64,000 bases of DNA from Saccharibacillus brassicae (lineage in GTDB: Bacteria > Bacillota > Bacilli > Paenibacillales > Paenibacillaceae), in NCBI RefSeq assembly GCF_006542275.1, contig NZ_CP041217.1, positions 2,775,501-2,839,500 of the forward strand, written 5' to 3'. Numbering within the stretch: position 1 is the stretch's first letter; each line of letters opens with the position of its first letter. Position numbers and translations under genes: made by a program. The notes under the pieces were generated by a model. It did no database searches, was not told the DNA's origin, and saw only the letters and a list, made by a program, of their open reading frames with translations. Positions 27,570-35,621 of this stretch are shown piece after piece.

Positions 27570-29888
27570 TTGAAGTCTACCCAAAAAGCATTAGCATCCC
27601 TATTTGTTGCAGCCAGTATGCTGGGCTCTTTAAGTGCTCACGCGGAAAGTGCTCCTGCATTCAAAGATTTGAACAAGGCGTCTGCGTGGTCGCGCGATGC
27701 CATTACTCAAGCAAAGCTGCTGAATTTGTTCTCCGGAGATGCCGAAGGCAACTTCCGTCCCAATATCCAGATTACACGCGAAGAAATGGCAAAAGTAATT
27801 GTCGAGCTGCTGCAGCTTCCGTTAACACCTTCGGCTAATTCTTCTTTTAAAGACGTGCCCAAAGGGTACTGGAGCGCGCCTTACGTTGAAGCTGTCAAAA
27901 AAGCGGGAATTATGCTTGGCAGCGGAAACGGAAAATTCAATCCCAAAGAAACGCTGACGCGCGAGCAGTTGGCTGTCGTTATCGTTAAGTCACTCAACCT
28001 TCCTCTAGAAGAGAGTTCCGATCTTTTGAATCAATACGAAGATGCCGGCTCTATTCACGATTGGGCTTCTCGCTATGTAGCAAGTGCCGTTAAATCGGGT
28101 CTGATGGCAGGCACCGGCAATAAATTCAATCCAACCGCTGTTAGTCAGCGTCAGGAAGCAGCGATGATCGCGGTTCGCACCTATAAAGCGAAAGAAGCAG
28201 CAGCTTCCGCGCCAGCACCGTCTCCGGCACCGGTTCCAACGTCAACGCCAACTCCTGTGCCGACACCAGCGCCAGCACCAATTCCTGTGCCGACGCCTGC
28301 TCCAGAGCCGTCTCCGACACCAGCTCCGATCGTGTCTGTACCGACGGAACCAGCACCCACACCGGTACCAACAAATCAGGCGCCTACCGTTTCCCAGATG
28401 AAAATTACCGGAGAAGCGGTAGTCGGCAGTACGCTTGTCGGCAGTTATGTATATCAGGATGCGGACGGGGATCTCGAGAGCGGCACTTCCTTAAAATGGT
28501 ATAGATTGAACGGCGATAATTCCCGCTCCCAGATCCTCACAGCCGCCGGAGATTCTTACAAGCTGACTCAGGAAGACGTGGGCTACCGAATTGCGTTCGA
28601 AGTCACGCCAACAGATGCCCGCAATAAGCAGGGCGCAGCCGAAATCGTAATTTCCGGACTTGTAGAGGAAGGCAGCCATGAACCGTCCGTCAGCGAAGTC
28701 GGAATTTCCGGAACGCCTCAAGTCGGCCAGACCCTGACAGGCACGTATACATTTAACGCTTGGGATGCCGCAGACTCTGATCACAGCACGTACGAATGGT
28801 ACTCTATAGAGCCCAACCACTCTCCGACGCTGATCGAAGGCGCTACCGGCAAAACCTATGTCCTGACCGCCAACGACGTAGGCAAACAGCTGAGTTTCCG
28901 GGTTACGCCTCAGGATTCCCATCAGCGGATCGGCATGTCTATTGCTTCCCAATTTACTGCCGCCGTGACGGACGTGAATCACGAGCCGTCCGTCAGCGAA
29001 GTCGGAATTTCCGGAACGCCTCAAGTCGGTCAAACCCTGACAGGCACTTACAAATTTAGCGACCCGGACTTGGAAGACTCCGATCTCAGCACTTATCAAT
29101 GGTACTACATGGACGGACCTTTTTGGTCTCCGATCGAAAACGCAACTTCCCGCTCCTATACGGTAACTGAGGGATTTATTAACAGAAAGCTGATTTTCGA
29201 AGTCTCGCCCAAGGATTCCCGCGGCAAGCAAGGCAATATCGCCGCTTCGGAAGCTACAGCAGCGGTAACGGCGGCTAACCATGCGCCAACGGTTTCCAAC
29301 GTTAAGATTACCGGTACTCCGGAAGTCGGAATCAAACTGACGGCCACCTACACATTCACCGATGCCGACGGCGACGATGAACTGGGCACAACCTTCCAAT
29401 GGTACCGGGTAAGCGATGACGCAGACAATACCACAGAACGAATCAGCGGAGCAGACCAGGCGTCCTATGTACCGACCTCCGAGGATGTAAATAAGACATT
29501 GATGATTCAAGTGACACCCAAAGACGCCAAAGGTCAGACAGGCATCCAGCAGTTGGGTTTTTCTTCCGTCATCAAAGCTACTAACCAAGCGCCGTCCGTC
29601 AGCGAAGTTACCATTTCCGGCACGCCCGAAGTCGGCCAAACGCTGACAGGCACGTACAAGTTTAGCAAAGTGAATTTGGAGGATTCCGATCTCAGCACTT
29701 ATCAATGGTATTATATGGTCGGACCTTTTCTACATCCGATCGAAAATGCAACTTCCCGCTCCTATACGGTAACGGGAGCCGTTATCGGTCAACCGCTGGT
29801 GTTCCAAGTCACGGCCAAGGATTCCAACGGTAAACAAGGCAATGTAGCCGCTTCGGAAGCTACAGCAGCAGTGAAGGCGGTTGAATAG
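27570..29888 (+). CDS. SLH-domain surface protein with five ~100-aa repeats
   Basis: The 772-aa protein has a signal peptide (cleavage after SAHA, about 25) and three SLH domains (about 29-70, 88-135, 150-205; for example FRPNIQITREEMAKVIVEL). These attach it to pyruvylated cell-wall polymer. A Pro/Thr-rich spacer (about 212-268) leads to five tandem repeats starting near 269, 369, 470, 570 and 672. Each has the pattern SxVxIxGxPxVGxxLTGxY, then D-x-D/E and a Y/F-x-W-Y core, typical of Ig-like repeats of surface proteins. Repeats 3 and 5 are almost identical. The start is TTG, 7 bp after GAGGAGGAAAG. No catalytic domain is seen, so it is probably a wall-bound adhesin or scaffold. Relics of a sixth repeat follow the stop. 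Confidence 0.9.
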   Translation: MKSTQKALASLFVAASMLGSLSAHAESAPAFKDLNKASAWSRDAITQAKLLNLFSGDAEGNFRPNIQITREEMAKVIVELLQLPLTPSANSSFKDVPKGYWSAPYVEAVKKAGIMLGSGNGKFNPKETLTREQLAVVIVKSLNLPLEESSDLLNQYEDAGSIHDWASRYVASAVKSGLMAGTGNKFNPTAVSQRQEAAMIAVRTYKAKEAAASAPAPSPAPVPTSTPTPVPTPAPAPIPVPTPAPEPSPTPAPIVSVPTEPAPTPVPTNQAPTVSQMKITGEAVVGSTLVGSYVYQDADGDLESGTSLKWYRLNGDNSRSQILTAAGDSYKLTQEDVGYRIAFEVTPTDARNKQGAAEIVISGLVEEGSHEPSVSEVGISGTPQVGQTLTGTYTFNAWDAADSDHSTYEWYSIEPNHSPTLIEGATGKTYVLTANDVGKQLSFRVTPQDSHQRIGMSIASQFTAAVTDVNHEPSVSEVGISGTPQVGQTLTGTYKFSDPDLEDSDLSTYQWYYMDGPFWSPIENATSRSYTVTEGFINRKLIFEVSPKDSRGKQGNIAASEATAAVTAANHAPTVSNVKITGTPEVGIKLTATYTFTDADGDDELGTTFQWYRVSDDADNTTERISGADQASYVPTSEDVNKTLMIQVTPKDAKGQTGIQQLGFSSVIKATNQAPSVSEVTISGTPEVGQTLTGTYKFSKVNLEDSDLSTYQWYYMVGPFLHPIENATSRSYTVTGAVIGQPLVFQVTAKDSNGKQGNVAASEATAAVKAVE

Positions 29889-29907
29889 GCTCCGAGCTTA
29901 AACTAAG

Positions 29908-29985
29908 TCAGGACTTTCGGCACGTCTCAGGTCGGCCAGATACTAACGGGCACGTACAAATTTAGCGATCCAGACATCAAACAAT
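29908..29985 (+). pseudogene. remnant of a sixth surface-protein repeat
   Basis: Beyond the stop codon the sequence TCTCAGGTCGGCCAGATACT and GGGCACGTACAAATTTAGCG matches the start of the upstream repeats (GTPQVGQTLTGTYKFS). It then ends in tandem stops. This is the beginning of another repeat unit no longer translated, so the array once extended further or recombined. Confidence 0.75.
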
Positions 29986-29997
29986 AACGAATAGGCC

Positions 29998-30038
29998 AGC
30001 CCCTTAGGTAGGAATTTCCTGCGAAAGGGGCTTTTTAT
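29998..30038 (+). terminator. intrinsic terminator
   Basis: AGCCCCTT pairs with AAAGGGGCT across a loop, followed by five T, after the surface-protein gene. Confidence 0.75.
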
Positions 30039-30124
30039 AATACTTGAATACAAGTCAGACTACTACAGCTTTATTAATAAACACGTGTTATTATCCCAGA
30101 ATAAAGAATCAGGGAGATGATTGA

Positions 30125-30652
30125 GTGGGGAAGATTGATATTTTAAGTGAAGTCGTAATGGAACTTTGTTATTTTACGTTCACCACGAGAAGAATAGGGC
30201 TGATCGCCGTTTCGGAAGATGAAGTAGAAGTCCATTTGCAAAAAGTGACTTCGCCGGAAGTCGCCCGCTTTATTAAAGAGGGCATTAAAATTTTGAAAAT
30301 AGGGTACGTGTTTTCTCCAACGCTGAAGATGTTTTTTGAAGCAAGAATGCTTGAATGTATGCGAAATCCAAACCTCAGTGCAGAAGAATTAAAAGCGATT
30401 CATTACAGTGTATATCTTTTTGAATATTGTCAGCAGGAAGATTTACAAGAGGTTATTCGTTATTCTGAAGTCATACTGGACTTCGAATATTCAGAAGAAG
30501 TATCCTTTGTTCGTTCTTCTGAAGATGTAGTGAAAAGAGTTGTCACAACGCTGGATTTCCTTAGAATTAGGGATCAGGACACTATAGCCGTCAGTCGAGA
30601 GGAATTTGAACAGTATAAAAGAGAAGGTTGGAAGAATGATCCTCGTTTTTAA
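30125..30652 (+). CDS. unknown protein, paralogue 1 of a tandem pair
   Basis: The 175-aa, mostly helical soluble protein has no signal peptide or membrane span. It begins ILSEVVMELCYFTFTTRRIG, contains LQKVTSPEVARFIKEGIKIL and EELKAIHYSVYLFEYC, and ends with REEFEQYKREGW. The start is GTG after GGGAGATG. It is about half identical to the protein encoded 34 bp downstream, so the pair arose by tandem duplication and both copies are intact. I do not recognise the family. Location in the AT-rich island, next to a surface protein, is compatible with a cargo function, for example immunity or defence, but nothing in the sequence proves it. Confidence 0.75.
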   Translation: MGKIDILSEVVMELCYFTFTTRRIGLIAVSEDEVEVHLQKVTSPEVARFIKEGIKILKIGYVFSPTLKMFFEARMLECMRNPNLSAEELKAIHYSVYLFEYCQQEDLQEVIRYSEVILDFEYSEEVSFVRSSEDVVKRVVTTLDFLRIRDQDTIAVSREEFEQYKREGWKNDPRF

Positions 30653-30686
30653 GTGGTGGGAAAGAAGAAGAGGAGGAGGAGATCGG

Positions 30687-31217
30687 ATGAAAAGAACAGA
30701 GATTTTGACGGTTTTAAGTGAGATTATCATGGAGCTTTGTTACTTCGTCCTTACGATGAGAAGAATAGGACCTTTGGATATTTCCGAAGATGAAGCCGAA
30801 GTATATTTACAAAAAACAACTTCGCCGGAAGTCGCCCGCTTTATTAAAGATGGTCTCAAAGTTTTGAAAAAGTATGGTGGTTTTGAAATGATGAAAATTA
30901 TGTATGAGGTTAGAATGCTCGAATGTATTCGTAATCCAATGATTACAACAGAAGAATTGAAGGCGCTCCAATATAGTGTATATCTTTTTGAATATTGTAC
31001 AGGTGGCAATTTGGATGAAATGGTACGTTTTTCGAGGATTCTAATAGAGTTCGAGGCATCGCAAGAAGGATCTATATTCTATTCTACTGAAGAAGTACTG
31101 GTCAAATTGAGACGAGTACAAGAGTTCCTTAGAAGTAAAGATTACGAGCACGTTGCTGTCGATCGTGAGGAATTTGAAAATTACAAAAAAGAACATTGGA
31201 AGCAAAGTGATCTTTAA
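30687..31217 (+). CDS. unknown protein, paralogue 2 of a tandem pair
   Basis: The 176-aa protein aligns end to end with its upstream neighbour. Shared blocks are SEIIMELCYF, RRIG, the near-identical TSPEVARFIK stretch, RMLEC-RNP and YSVYLFEYC, with divergence in the middle and in residues about 110-140. ATG 30687 follows AGGAGGAGGAG. A longer frame starting at 30606 lacks a ribosome site and overlaps the first gene. Probably cotranscribed with paralogue 1. Function unknown. Confidence 0.75.
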   Translation: MKRTEILTVLSEIIMELCYFVLTMRRIGPLDISEDEAEVYLQKTTSPEVARFIKDGLKVLKKYGGFEMMKIMYEVRMLECIRNPMITTEELKALQYSVYLFEYCTGGNLDEMVRFSRILIEFEASQEGSIFYSTEEVLVKLRRVQEFLRSKDYEHVAVDREEFENYKKEHWKQSDL

Positions 31218-31263
31218 CACAAAAATATTAGGGATGAGTAGATTATTGGAACGAATTTAAACT

Positions 31264-31596
31264 TTAGATAGCAAATAGAATCGTCGCGACGATAGATAGC
31301 CCTACCATAATCAATGAAACGATATGCCTCCGAGAGCCTGGAATATATCTTAGCTCGAGGACGGAACAACTAGCAAAAGCAATTGTGATTACTAGAAGAA
31401 TCCAAGCAAAAGGGCGATTAACGAAAACGAGAATAACAATTGCAAGTAGGGGCGAACCAATGATCGTCCACTTATATAAAGGATAACCCGTTGTATCTGA
31501 CATATACTTTTTGGTTTTACAAATCTTTTTACTAAGAAAAAAGTGAGAAAAACCAAAAACAGCGAGCGTGAGAAAAAATAAAGATACACTTTCCAT
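31264..31596 (-). CDS. small membrane protein, possibly DUF4181-like
   Basis: The 110-aa protein has about four hydrophobic spans: residues 3-19, then 45-60, 63-80 and 92-110. It has a basic loop KKICKTKKYMSDTTGY and a short external stretch RYIPGSRRH. The layout resembles small DUF4181-type membrane proteins of Bacilli, with low certainty. ATG 31596 follows AGGTGA. It is divergent from the membrane-anchored protein at 31652. A longer frame upstream overlaps that gene and is rejected. Confidence 0.55.
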   Translation of the reverse strand: MESVSLFFLTLAVFGFSHFFLSKKICKTKKYMSDTTGYPLYKWTIIGSPLLAIVILVFVNRPFAWILLVITIAFASCSVLELRYIPGSRRHIVSLIMVGLSIVATILFAI

Positions 31597-31651
31597 AACA
31601 TTCACCTGCTTTTTTTTAAAACATCTTACTATGAAGAGGTGGAATTTACAA

Positions 31652-32419
31652 ATGCATAGCAAATTAGAGGATAGTTTTACACAGATACCAAATAACAGCC
31701 AACACCAAAGAACTGAAAATGGAAGACTCAAATATCAAATCAGTGCAGCCGCTGCGGCAGTCCTGTTCGCTGCGGGTCTGATTTTCCTCAATCAACTTCA
31801 GACTGGCCCGGCCCCAAGTTCGACTCCGACTCCGCACAAGCCGGCGGCCCAAGGAGGGTCTTTCCAATCCGCAAGCATCGCTGTTTCTTACCGTTCCCTT
31901 CAAGAACTGACGGCTTCTGCCGATCTGATCGCCGAAGTCGAGATTACCGGCACCCGCAGCAAGGGATCCGGCGATCACTTTCTCGGCTATACGGCCGCGG
32001 CGGTAGACGTGACCGAGGCCAATTCCAATGTTCAAGAGATCGTTATCTACGGGGCTTCTCCGCCGGAAGAACAAGAAGGCGTTTGGAGCGAGGACCGGGT
32101 TTCTTTTGAAATCGGAGCCAAGCATCTTCTGTTTTTGAAAAAAGGAAAAGATCCTTCAAATAACTCGCTATATCGCGTATCCGGCGTCTATCAGGGGATC
32201 TTTAACGTAGAGAACGGCACGGTCAACGCGTTGGATTCGGGTTACGGAGCCGAATTAGCCGCAGCTGCCGATGAAAGTTCGGATCCTGCGTCGGCCGCAG
32301 GCGAAAATTATATGCCTGGAGAAAGCGTAGCGGACTTCACAGCGAAAATCCGCCGGATTCAAGAGGGCCTGAATAAACAAGCGGCCTTCACACCTGACAC
32401 CACCCTCCAAAACGGGTAA
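31652..32419 (+). CDS. membrane-anchored exported protein
   Basis: The 255-aa protein has a short cytoplasmic N terminus (about 30 residues) and one membrane span (AAAAAVLFAAGLIFLNQL). An extracellular domain follows after a Pro/Thr-rich stretch. The outer domain shows SYRSLQELTASADLIAEVEI, then VIYGASPPEE and KHLLFLKKG, a layout shared with the broken gene at 26691-27316. The ATG at 31652 lies 7 bp after GAAGAGGTGG. N-in, single-span topology recalls anti-sigma factors, but no zinc-binding ASD motif is visible. Function unknown. Confidence 0.65.
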   Translation: MHSKLEDSFTQIPNNSQHQRTENGRLKYQISAAAAAVLFAAGLIFLNQLQTGPAPSSTPTPHKPAAQGGSFQSASIAVSYRSLQELTASADLIAEVEITGTRSKGSGDHFLGYTAAAVDVTEANSNVQEIVIYGASPPEEQEGVWSEDRVSFEIGAKHLLFLKKGKDPSNNSLYRVSGVYQGIFNVENGTVNALDSGYGAELAAAADESSDPASAAGENYMPGESVADFTAKIRRIQEGLNKQAAFTPDTTLQNG

Positions 32420-32442
32420 AGTAACAGCAGGAGGGATGTACC

Positions 32443-32772
32443 ATGCGCATTCAAATGGACGAATATACGACAGGCAAACTTCAGGAAAAGCTCGGTGGAC
32501 GTCCCGGCAGTCTCCGGCTCATCTACGATACGATCAACTGCGGCTGTAACGGCATCGTGACGATCCAGATCGCGGACAAGCCGTGGGACACGGACGTGAA
32601 GGTCGAAGCGGAAGACTTCGAATTCTGGACCGACCGCCAGCAGGAGCAGCAGTTCGATCCGGTCATGAAGCTTGAAGCGGATCGCAGCTACCCGTCATTC
32701 AAGCTGTCCAGCGACGGATCGGTGTTCAGCCGGGATCTGAGGATTACGGATCTGCGCGTTCAGCCGGTTTGA
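32443..32772 (+). CDS. HesB/YqkB-family protein
   Basis: The 109-aa protein belongs to the HesB-like (iron-sulfur cluster biosynthesis domain) superfamily, closest to YqkB of Bacillus. The core LRLIYDTINCGCNGIVTIQI contains the CGC that replaces the classical A-type Cys pattern. GCAGGAGGG precedes the ATG. The GC content is higher than in its neighbours, suggesting a backbone gene now embedded in or beside the island. Participation in Fe-S metabolism is inferred from family only. Confidence 0.8.
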   Translation: MRIQMDEYTTGKLQEKLGGRPGSLRLIYDTINCGCNGIVTIQIADKPWDTDVKVEAEDFEFWTDRQQEQQFDPVMKLEADRSYPSFKLSSDGSVFSRDLRITDLRVQPV

Positions 32773-32835
32773 GTGAAAAGAGACAGGAAGCATTCCCGGT
32801 TTAGTTTTAGTACTCAAAAGAAATTAAAAACAGGG

Positions 32836-32873
32836 AAAAAGCCGCCTCCAATGTTTTTGGAAAGCGGCTTTTT
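32836..32873. terminator. bidirectional terminator
   Basis: AAAAAGCCGC with GCGGCTTTTT around an inner CCA/TGG pairing separates the HesB-like gene from the convergent YvrJ gene. Confidence 0.85.
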
Positions 32874-32876
32874 CTT

Positions 32877-33056
32877 TTAACTTAATGTTGAGTCATCTTT
32901 TTTTTCTCGGATAGAAATTGTGAGTTCATGCAATGACTTATCTAATTTCTCGAATTTTTCTTCGAAGTTTTTCAATACATATCTTAATAACATAAGACTC
33001 AATGCAACAGGAAATCCTACATTTGTTACAGCCGATAACATTTCTTCTATAGTCAT
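32877..33056 (-). CDS. yvrJ: YvrJ-family small membrane peptide
   Basis: This 59-aa peptide is absent from usual ORF length cut-offs. It has one hydrophobic span (NVGFPVALSLMLLRYVL, residues about 12-28) and a charged coiled-coil-like tail (KNFEEKFEKLDKSLHEL). The NVGFPVALSL tract is the YvrJ family signature. AAGGAGGGA precedes the ATG at 33056. In B. subtilis yvrJ lies beside sigO-rsoA, and here it is divergent from a pair resembling those genes. Its single-span plus coiled-coil form also resembles BhlA/UviB holin-like peptides; a role in membrane permeabilisation is only inference. Confidence 0.75.
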   Translation of the reverse strand: MTIEEMLSAVTNVGFPVALSLMLLRYVLKNFEEKFEKLDKSLHELTISIREKKDDSTLS

Positions 33057-33192
33057 TTGAATCCCTCCTTATAAACAAAGAAAATTTTAGAGGATAAAAA
33101 CAACCTGAAAAAACAAACGAACGTTCCTTATTAGGTTGTAAAATCTCCCATAAATACTCCATAGTATATATAGACGAAGAAGGAGGAATAAT

Positions 33193-33534
33193 ATGCCATC
33201 TAATTTGGTAATTGAAGAGTATCGCAAAAAGTTAAGGCAAGCAGCTTGGCGGCTGCAGTACTATGAAAGAAAACGGTTGAGAAATGAACTTGTTTTTGAC
33301 TATATTCAAAAAGAAACACATGGGGTTGATCCTACAAACCTCATTGAAGAAATGGGTTTACATGAAGCTATTCAACTCATTCCGTACCCGCAGGGCAGAG
33401 CCATCATTTATGAACTCTTTGTAAATGATAAAACGGAAAAGGAACTAGCTAAAGAAATGCAGGTGACTCAACAGGCGGTGAGCAAGTGGAAGAGAAAGTC
33501 CCTGAAATATCTTTGTCAGACACTGAGTTCTTAA
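33193..33534 (+). CDS. SigO-like sigma factor subunit (region 4)
   Basis: The 113-aa protein ends in a sigma-70 region-4-like HTH (NDKTEKELAKEMQVTQQAVS followed by KWKRKSLKYL), preceded by a helical segment with PYPQGRAIIYELF. It is too short to be a full sigma factor. In the B. subtilis SigO-RsoA system, SigO supplies regions 3-4 and RsoA supplies a region-2-like part; the next, overlapping gene matches the second partner. AAGGAGG precedes the ATG. Divergent yvrJ supports this identity. A simple HTH regulator of phage or conjugative origin is the alternative. Confidence 0.72.
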   Translation: MPSNLVIEEYRKKLRQAAWRLQYYERKRLRNELVFDYIQKETHGVDPTNLIEEMGLHEAIQLIPYPQGRAIIYELFVNDKTEKELAKEMQVTQQAVSKWKRKSLKYLCQTLSS

Positions 33535-33698
33535 TCTTGCTTCAGCGAGTTAAACACCATGATCAAGAAGCTACTTTAGAAATCATTGAAGCATTCGATG
33601 GGGAGATTAAACGTTTAGCAAAGTATATGCGCCTTAATCAGGAGGACGCGGTACAAACTTTAATTACAGAGCTAATAGCCATCCTTCAATCTGAATGA
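33486..33698 (+). CDS. RsoA-like sigma co-factor (region-2-like helical protein)
   Basis: The 70-aa all-helical protein (LSDTEFLILLQRVKHHDQEA, then YMRLNQEDAVQTLITELIAI) matches the small RsoA/conjugative-transposon helix-turn-helix type. It starts with GTG 49 bp inside the preceding gene, so the two are translationally coupled. Together they would form a two-subunit sigma factor. In B. subtilis the pair directs a few promoters under acid or cell-wall stress; the targets here are unknown. A terminator follows at 33712. Confidence 0.68.
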   Translation: MEEKVPEISLSDTEFLILLQRVKHHDQEATLEIIEAFDGEIKRLAKYMRLNQEDAVQTLITELIAILQSE

Positions 33699-33711
33699 TC
33701 ATTAAATATAG

Positions 33712-33743
33712 AAAGGCAGCGGCTTAATTGAGCAGCTGCCTTT
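33712..33743 (+). terminator. intrinsic terminator
   Basis: AAAGGCAGC and GCTGCCTTT flank a 14-nt loop just after the RsoA-like gene. Confidence 0.8.
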
Positions 33744-34015
33744 ATTGTTTATCTATCTAAAAAACTTCAACTTGCTCGTGTCACTATTTTGAATATATAT
33801 AAAGGCTTCTTTTGCAAAATGTCTTTCGGATTGTGCCCATATTATTATATTGTAAAAGTTTATTTCTAGGCGATTAATGGTTGGTTGTAATAAGTGATTC
33901 CTCTCTCCTTTATAGATGAGAAGGCAATACGGCATTACAGAGCACTTGGGAATGGGGCTCTGTCTATGATTCCCCCTATTGTTTTTCTACAAATATAAGA
34001 TCGGGAGTGACTATT
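33744..34015. other. intergenic stretch with possible small minus-strand ORF
   Basis: A 60-codon minus-strand frame (33935-33753) reads protein-like sequence such as FYNIIIWAQSERHFAKEAF. Its ATG has no ribosome site, whereas an AAAGGAGAG inside the frame is not followed by a good start. I cannot decide whether it is a gene. Nothing else is seen. Confidence 0.35.
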
Positions 34016-34618
34016 ATGGCAAATCAATCTTTGGGTACAAGTGGAACGACCCTTATCAAATCGCATGAGGGATTTTCTTTGAAGTTTTACGCAGATCCTT
34101 CTGGGTATCCAACAGTTGGTTGGGGACATTTGATTACAAAAAATAAAACGTATAGCAGAAACAAAACCGGGAATCCCAATGACTCTCTTCTGACGCAAGC
34201 ACAAGCAAATGCGTTGACTCACTCGTTGAATCTGAATTATACGTCTCCTATTTCTCGAACGCAGGCCAATACGTTTTTTGCCAAGGATACAGCAAAAGCA
34301 GTAGCTGCAGTCAATAACTTGGACTTGCCTGCAGGCTGTAAGTTTTCGCAATCCCAGTTCGATGCGTTAGTCTCGCTTGCGTTTAATGGCGGTCCCGGCG
34401 TGTTGGTAAGCGAGGATGTGCAAGCGATGCTGGCCCACAAGCAGATCTATCCTACTTTTTCGGGTCCGATTTCCTCAACGGAAATCACAACTTGTTCGAA
34501 GCTGGTCAGCAAAGCCTTCTCCTATGATCGAAATCTTCAACGCAGACGAAATGAAGAAGCGGCTTTGTTCTGTAAGAATGCGCGGTATACGCATCAATAT
34601 CCCGTATACACCCTGTAA
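34016..34618 (+). CDS. GH24 phage-type endolysin (lysozyme)
   Basis: The 200-aa muramidase has the T4-lysozyme catalytic triad in correct spacing: E18 in SHEGF, D27 in YADPSG, T33 in PTVGWGH. The GH24 fold follows (SQSQFDALVSLAFNGG). There is no signal peptide, so release to the wall would need a holin or cell lysis. GGGAGTG precedes the ATG at 34016. No other phage structural genes are near. It lies just behind the two-part sigma factor, with which it may form a regulated lysis module; this is inference. Confidence 0.9.
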   Translation: MANQSLGTSGTTLIKSHEGFSLKFYADPSGYPTVGWGHLITKNKTYSRNKTGNPNDSLLTQAQANALTHSLNLNYTSPISRTQANTFFAKDTAKAVAAVNNLDLPAGCKFSQSQFDALVSLAFNGGPGVLVSEDVQAMLAHKQIYPTFSGPISSTEITTCSKLVSKAFSYDRNLQRRRNEEAALFCKNARYTHQYPVYTL

Positions 34619-34637
34619 TTTAATCAATCTACAGTAC

Positions 34638-34668
34638 AAAAAGGGTCAGCTATTGGGCTGACCCTTTT
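34638..34668. terminator. bidirectional terminator
   Basis: AAAAGGGTCAGC and GGCTGACCCTTTT form a perfect hairpin between the convergent endolysin and lipoprotein genes. Confidence 0.9.
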
Positions 34669-34670
34669 AC

Positions 34671-35267
34671 TTAGTTAACCTTTTTTAGCTCAAAAATAGT
34701 TGCTTCTGATAACAAGATAAGTCTGTCGTTATTAATAATAAAAAAACTTAAACTTACAGGTATATGCATTTTCGTTGAAGGATCAGATATAGTTATTACT
34801 TTTGTCTTATCATTCATATTCCAGTTTGGAATATCAATCTTATATGTTCGATAAAAAGAGTCTGCGTCCTCAAAGTTATCCATAAGTCTGTATAAGGGGT
34901 CTTTTAGTTCGTATTGATAATCTTTTTCGTTTTTAAGTCCTTTTGATGAAAAATAGTCTTTTTCAATTACAAGTTGATCTCCGATAAACTTTTGACCGGT
35001 AGGATATTTAGAAGCATCATTATAGGAATTTGCAAACCCTAACAATTTCTCAACCTTCCAAGTTCCGTAGAAATATTTTTCGGTTGCACTGTCCAGTGTG
35101 ATGATTTTTGGATCAACGTCCTCTGACGTCTCTGTTGATGCAGGAACTTCTTTTGTGTCAGACTTGGCTGCAGGGGAAGTGGACGGGGTCGACGTCGTTT
35201 CGGTATGTTCACAAGCTGTTGTTAATATTGACACGACCATCACACAAGCTAATAATATTTTTCTCAT
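34671..35267 (-). CDS. lipoprotein of unknown function
   Basis: The 198-aa protein has a lipoprotein signal with lipobox LTTAC (Cys at 19) and a Ser/Thr/Pro-rich spacer (TTSTPSTSPAAKS). A domain follows with YFYGTWKVEKLLGFANSY and YPTGQKFIGDQLVIEKDYF, and the end is ATIFELKKVN. CCAGGAGGG precedes the ATG. Similar lipoproteins occur in Paenibacillus and Bacillus genomes without known role. AT-rich, like its surroundings. Confidence 0.75.
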   Translation of the reverse strand: MRKILLACVMVVSILTTACEHTETTSTPSTSPAAKSDTKEVPASTETSEDVDPKIITLDSATEKYFYGTWKVEKLLGFANSYNDASKYPTGQKFIGDQLVIEKDYFSSKGLKNEKDYQYELKDPLYRLMDNFEDADSFYRTYKIDIPNWNMNDKTKVITISDPSTKMHIPVSLSFFIINNDRLILLSEATIFELKKVN

Positions 35268-35580
35268 CTACTACCCTCCTGGTTTATATTTTTGATAGTA
35301 TGAGTTTCTAGAAGCTGCTTCTGTTAAAAAATGGTTCGTTATATAACTATTAAAGAATATCATTCGAAAGAGTCTCAGTTCAATTACATTCCAGGTTACA
35401 ATATTGATAATACTTCGGATGTAATTTTTTTCTATGTAATTAGTTCACTAAATTATAAAGGAATGATTTTGATGAAGAAAAAGTATTTATTGGGACTATT
35501 TTTAGTAGGAAGAAGCCTATTTTTTGAAAGTGGAAAATGAGAACGGTAAGATGATTAAAAAATTTAAAGTTGATCTTGCC

Positions 35581-35621
35581 AAAGACCGACGTACGCCTAC
35601 CGGCGCCGTGTCGGTCTTTTT
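35581..35621 (+). terminator. putative terminator
   Basis: AAAGACCGAC and GTCGGTCTTT with a 20-nt loop and T run, after the truncated exported-protein remnant. Confidence 0.6.

Noticed and set aside
34016..34618. Prophage
   Set aside because: The endolysin is the only phage-type gene; no capsid, tail, terminase or integrase is seen, so a prophage cannot be claimed.
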